Source of the DNA: JBDNBY01 sp039767595
Lineage (GTDB): Bacteria > Pseudomonadota > Alphaproteobacteria > Rhodobacterales > Rhodobacteraceae
Length of the DNA: 18,012 nucleotides
Assembly (NCBI GenBank): GCA_039767595.1
Contig: JBDNBY010000100.1
Location: forward strand, 1-18,012
Reading direction: 5' to 3'
Part shown: positions 16,522 through 18,012 of the stretch, one piece after another
Numbering within the stretch: the first letter of the stretch is position 1
Layout: each line of letters starts with the position of its first letter
The notes under the pieces: generated by a model
What the model was told of the DNA's origin: nothing
The model's input: the letters and a program-made list of their open reading frames with translations, nothing else
Database searches by the model: none
Position numbers and translations under genes: made by a program

Positions 16522-16549
16522 TGAAACCTTGATTTCAACAATTGAAACC
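16522..16549. promoter_or_regulatory. Predicted IclR-type operator in the divergent promoter region
   Basis: The gap between the binding-protein gene and iclR holds an inverted repeat TTTCAA-CAA-TTGAAA (16533-16547). A further TGAAACC at 16522-16528 repeats the TGAAACC at 16543-16549, 21 bp apart, about two helical turns. TGAAA (16522-16526) also forms an inverted pair with TTTCA (16533-16537). A weak plus-strand promoter (TTGATT 16529-16534, 16 bp, TATGCA 16551-16556) overlaps it. That is consistent with the regulator controlling both its own gene and the operon. Confidence 0.5.
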
Positions 16550-16603
16550 ATATGCAAATTGCGGTAAATGTCAATGGTGGATTCTAATCAACGGAGGGGT
16601 GGG

Positions 16604-17383
16604 GTGAATACGCACAGTGGTAAGGACGGTACAGTCGGCAAGGCTTTGGAAGTCTTGGACTTGGTCGCCTCGTTTGATCGAGCGGTTAAATTCTCTGAGC
16701 TCCAAGAGGTCAGTGCGCAGCCCAAGGCGTCGCTCTATCGGTTTGTGCAAACTCTGACCAGTCAAAATATGTTGGCCTATTCGCCGGAAACCGGCACCTA
16801 TTCTTTGGGCGCGCGGTTGGTGCGTCTGGCCCATTCAGCGTGGAACAACGCCTCTTTGGCGCCCATCGCCCGCAGCCATATTGAGCATTTGTGCCAAAGC
16901 GTTGAGGAAACCGTGCACCTTGCACAGATCGATAACGCAAGCGTTGTGTTTGTCGATAAAGTCCAAGCAAATCCCAATATTCAAACATTGGCCCAAGCGG
17001 GGATGACTGCGCCGGCCTATTGCACAGGCGTGGGCAAGGCGATGTTGGCCTACATGTCGCCCAAACGGTTGGAAATTGTCCTGCAACAGCAGGCCTATTT
17101 TCCCTATACGCCCAATACGCTAACCTCGGCAGAGCATGTGATGCGCGACATCTTGGACATCCGCAAACATGGCATCGCCTATGATAAAGAAGAGCACCAA
17201 GAGGGCATCATCTCGATCGCGGCGCCGGTGCTAATGGACAGTGGCCGTATTATTGGGGCGGTGTCGGTGGCGACATCCACATCAAAAATGTCCCTCAGTG
17301 ATCTCAGTGGATTTCAAGCGGCCCTCCTCGAGGCGGCCGATGCAATTGGAAAAGACGCGTCGAAATGGCAGTTTCCCTCGTGA
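16604..17383 (+). CDS. IclR-family transcriptional regulator of the galactoside operon
   Basis: 259 aa from the GTG at 16604, which has a near-ideal GGAGG (16593-16597) six bases upstream. An ATG at 16568 in the same frame would add 12 residues (271 aa) but lacks such a site. The N-terminal winged helix-turn-helix spans about residues 10-75 (VGKALEVLDLV, then PKASLYRFVQTL). The effector-binding domain follows, with family marks such as YCTGVGKAMLAYM and the tail pattern SIAAPVLMDSGRIIGAVSVA. IclR proteins of sugar operons usually bind pathway intermediates; here 2-keto-3-deoxygalactonate or its phosphate are natural candidates (inference). The gene is divergent from the catabolic operon and only 34 bp ahead of the ATPase gene, so the two are likely co-transcribed. 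Confidence 0.9.
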   Translation: MNTHSGKDGTVGKALEVLDLVASFDRAVKFSELQEVSAQPKASLYRFVQTLTSQNMLAYSPETGTYSLGARLVRLAHSAWNNASLAPIARSHIEHLCQSVEETVHLAQIDNASVVFVDKVQANPNIQTLAQAGMTAPAYCTGVGKAMLAYMSPKRLEIVLQQQAYFPYTPNTLTSAEHVMRDILDIRKHGIAYDKEEHQEGIISIAAPVLMDSGRIIGAVSVATSTSKMSLSDLSGFQAALLEAADAIGKDASKWQFPS

Positions 17384-17417
17384 ACGGCCTCACATGTACG
17401 CAATGAAAGGACAATAA

Positions 17418-18012
17418 ATGTCAGGTGTGGTTCTAGAAAATGCAATTAAACGCTACGGCGCGACCCAAGTTGTGCATGGTGTGAATTTAGAAATTGAAGA
17501 CGGCGAATTTTGTGTCTTTGTCGGCCCGTCGGGCTGCGGAAAATCGACGTTATTGCGCATGATTGCGGGGCTTGAGGAAACAAGCGCGGGGACCATCACC
17601 ATAGGCACGCGCGATGTGACCAAAATGGATCCCGCTGAGCGCGGCGTGGCGATGGTGTTTCAAACCTACGCGCTTTATCCACATATGACGGTCGCGCAGA
17701 ACATGGGCTTTGGCCTGAAAATGAATGGCGTCGACAAAGCAACGATTGAGGCCAAAGTGGCCGAGGCGAGCCGTATTTTAAAGCTCGATGACTATCTGGC
17801 GCGCAAACCCAAGGCTCTCTCTGGGGGGCAGCGGCAGCGGGTCGCCATTGGTCGCGCGATTGTGCGGGGCCCAGAAGTGTTCTTGTTTGATGAGCCGTTG
17901 TCAAACTTGGACGCAGAGCTGCGCGTGGATATGCGCGTTGAAATCTCGCGGCTGCACAAAGAAATCGGCGCGACGATGATCTATGTGACCCATGATCAAG
18001 TTGAGGCGATGA
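17418..18012 (+). CDS. Sugar ABC transporter ATP-binding protein (UgpC/MsmX type), cut by window end
   Basis: 198 complete codons are present, from an ATG at 17418 preceded by AAAGGA, and the frame is open at the last base. Walker A is GPSGCGKST (36-44), the Q-loop [10 protein letters not shown] (81-90), the ABC signature LSGGQRQR (134-141), Walker B VFLFDEP with DEPLSNLD (158-165), and the switch histidine in THDQVEAM (191-198). The C-terminal regulatory OB-fold domain (usually to about 330-370 aa) lies outside the window. It energises the permeases encoded on the opposite strand, being the only ATPase gene seen with this CUT1 transporter. Position 34 bp after iclR suggests co-transcription. 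Confidence 0.95.
   Translation, partial: MSGVVLENAIKRYGATQVVHGVNLEIEDGEFCVFVGPSGCGKSTLLRMIAGLEETSAGTITIGTRDVTKMDPAERGVAMVFQTYALYPHMTVAQNMGFGLKMNGVDKATIEAKVAEASRILKLDDYLARKPKALSGGQRQRVAIGRAIVRGPEVFLFDEPLSNLDAELRVDMRVEISRLHKEIGATMIYVTHDQVEAM

Noticed and set aside
1..18012. CRISPR array, insertion sequence or defence system
   Set aside because: No regularly spaced repeats, transposase, or recognised defence genes are visible; the only mobile gene is the partial integrase.

Overview
The window looks like chromosomal DNA from an alphaproteobacterium, most likely a marine Rhodobacterales (Roseobacter-type) organism. This is inferred from protein style, moderate G+C, tightly packed ATGA-overlapping operons, and the combination of a monomeric isocitrate dehydrogenase with an oxidative galactose operon. 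No marker gene is present to fix the genus.

Left edge (1-1165): the N-terminal part of a tyrosine recombinase (phage/island integrase) runs off the window on the minus strand. Upstream of it lie three short direct repeats and then a tRNA-Ile(UAU)-like sequence whose acceptor strands pair out of register. This looks like one end of an integrated element, with the tRNA-like sequence as a candidate attachment site. About 420 bp with little content follows, ending in a good promoter for icd.

Housekeeping and accessory genes (1166-5284): icd, a monomeric NADP-dependent isocitrate dehydrogenase, ends at a near-perfect rho-independent terminator. Next come an unassigned Rossmann-like protein (plus strand) and a 2-oxoglutarate/Fe(II) oxygenase of the HalD/BesD-like group (minus strand). 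These two converge and share a CTAG stop overlap.

Sugar catabolic locus (5413-18012): a ten-gene minus-strand operon reads substrate-binding protein, two ABC permeases, GH36 alpha-galactosidase, IlvD/Edd-type sugar-acid dehydratase, SDR sugar dehydrogenase, KDGal kinase, KDPGal aldolase, SMP-30 lactonase and aldose 1-epimerase. Divergently, an IclR-type regulator is followed by the ABC ATPase, cut by the window end. Together they encode a plausible complete route. An alpha-galactoside is imported intact and cleaved in the cytoplasm, and the released galactose is mutarotated, oxidised to the lactone and hydrolysed to galactonate. Galactonate is dehydrated to 2-keto-3-deoxygalactonate, phosphorylated and split to pyruvate and glyceraldehyde-3-phosphate (De Ley-Doudoroff route). 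The intergenic region between the binding-protein gene and iclR carries repeated TTGAAACC/GGTTTCAA half-sites that look like the operator. The most unusual single observation is that the SDR dehydrogenase has Asn where the catalytic YxxxK lysine is expected.
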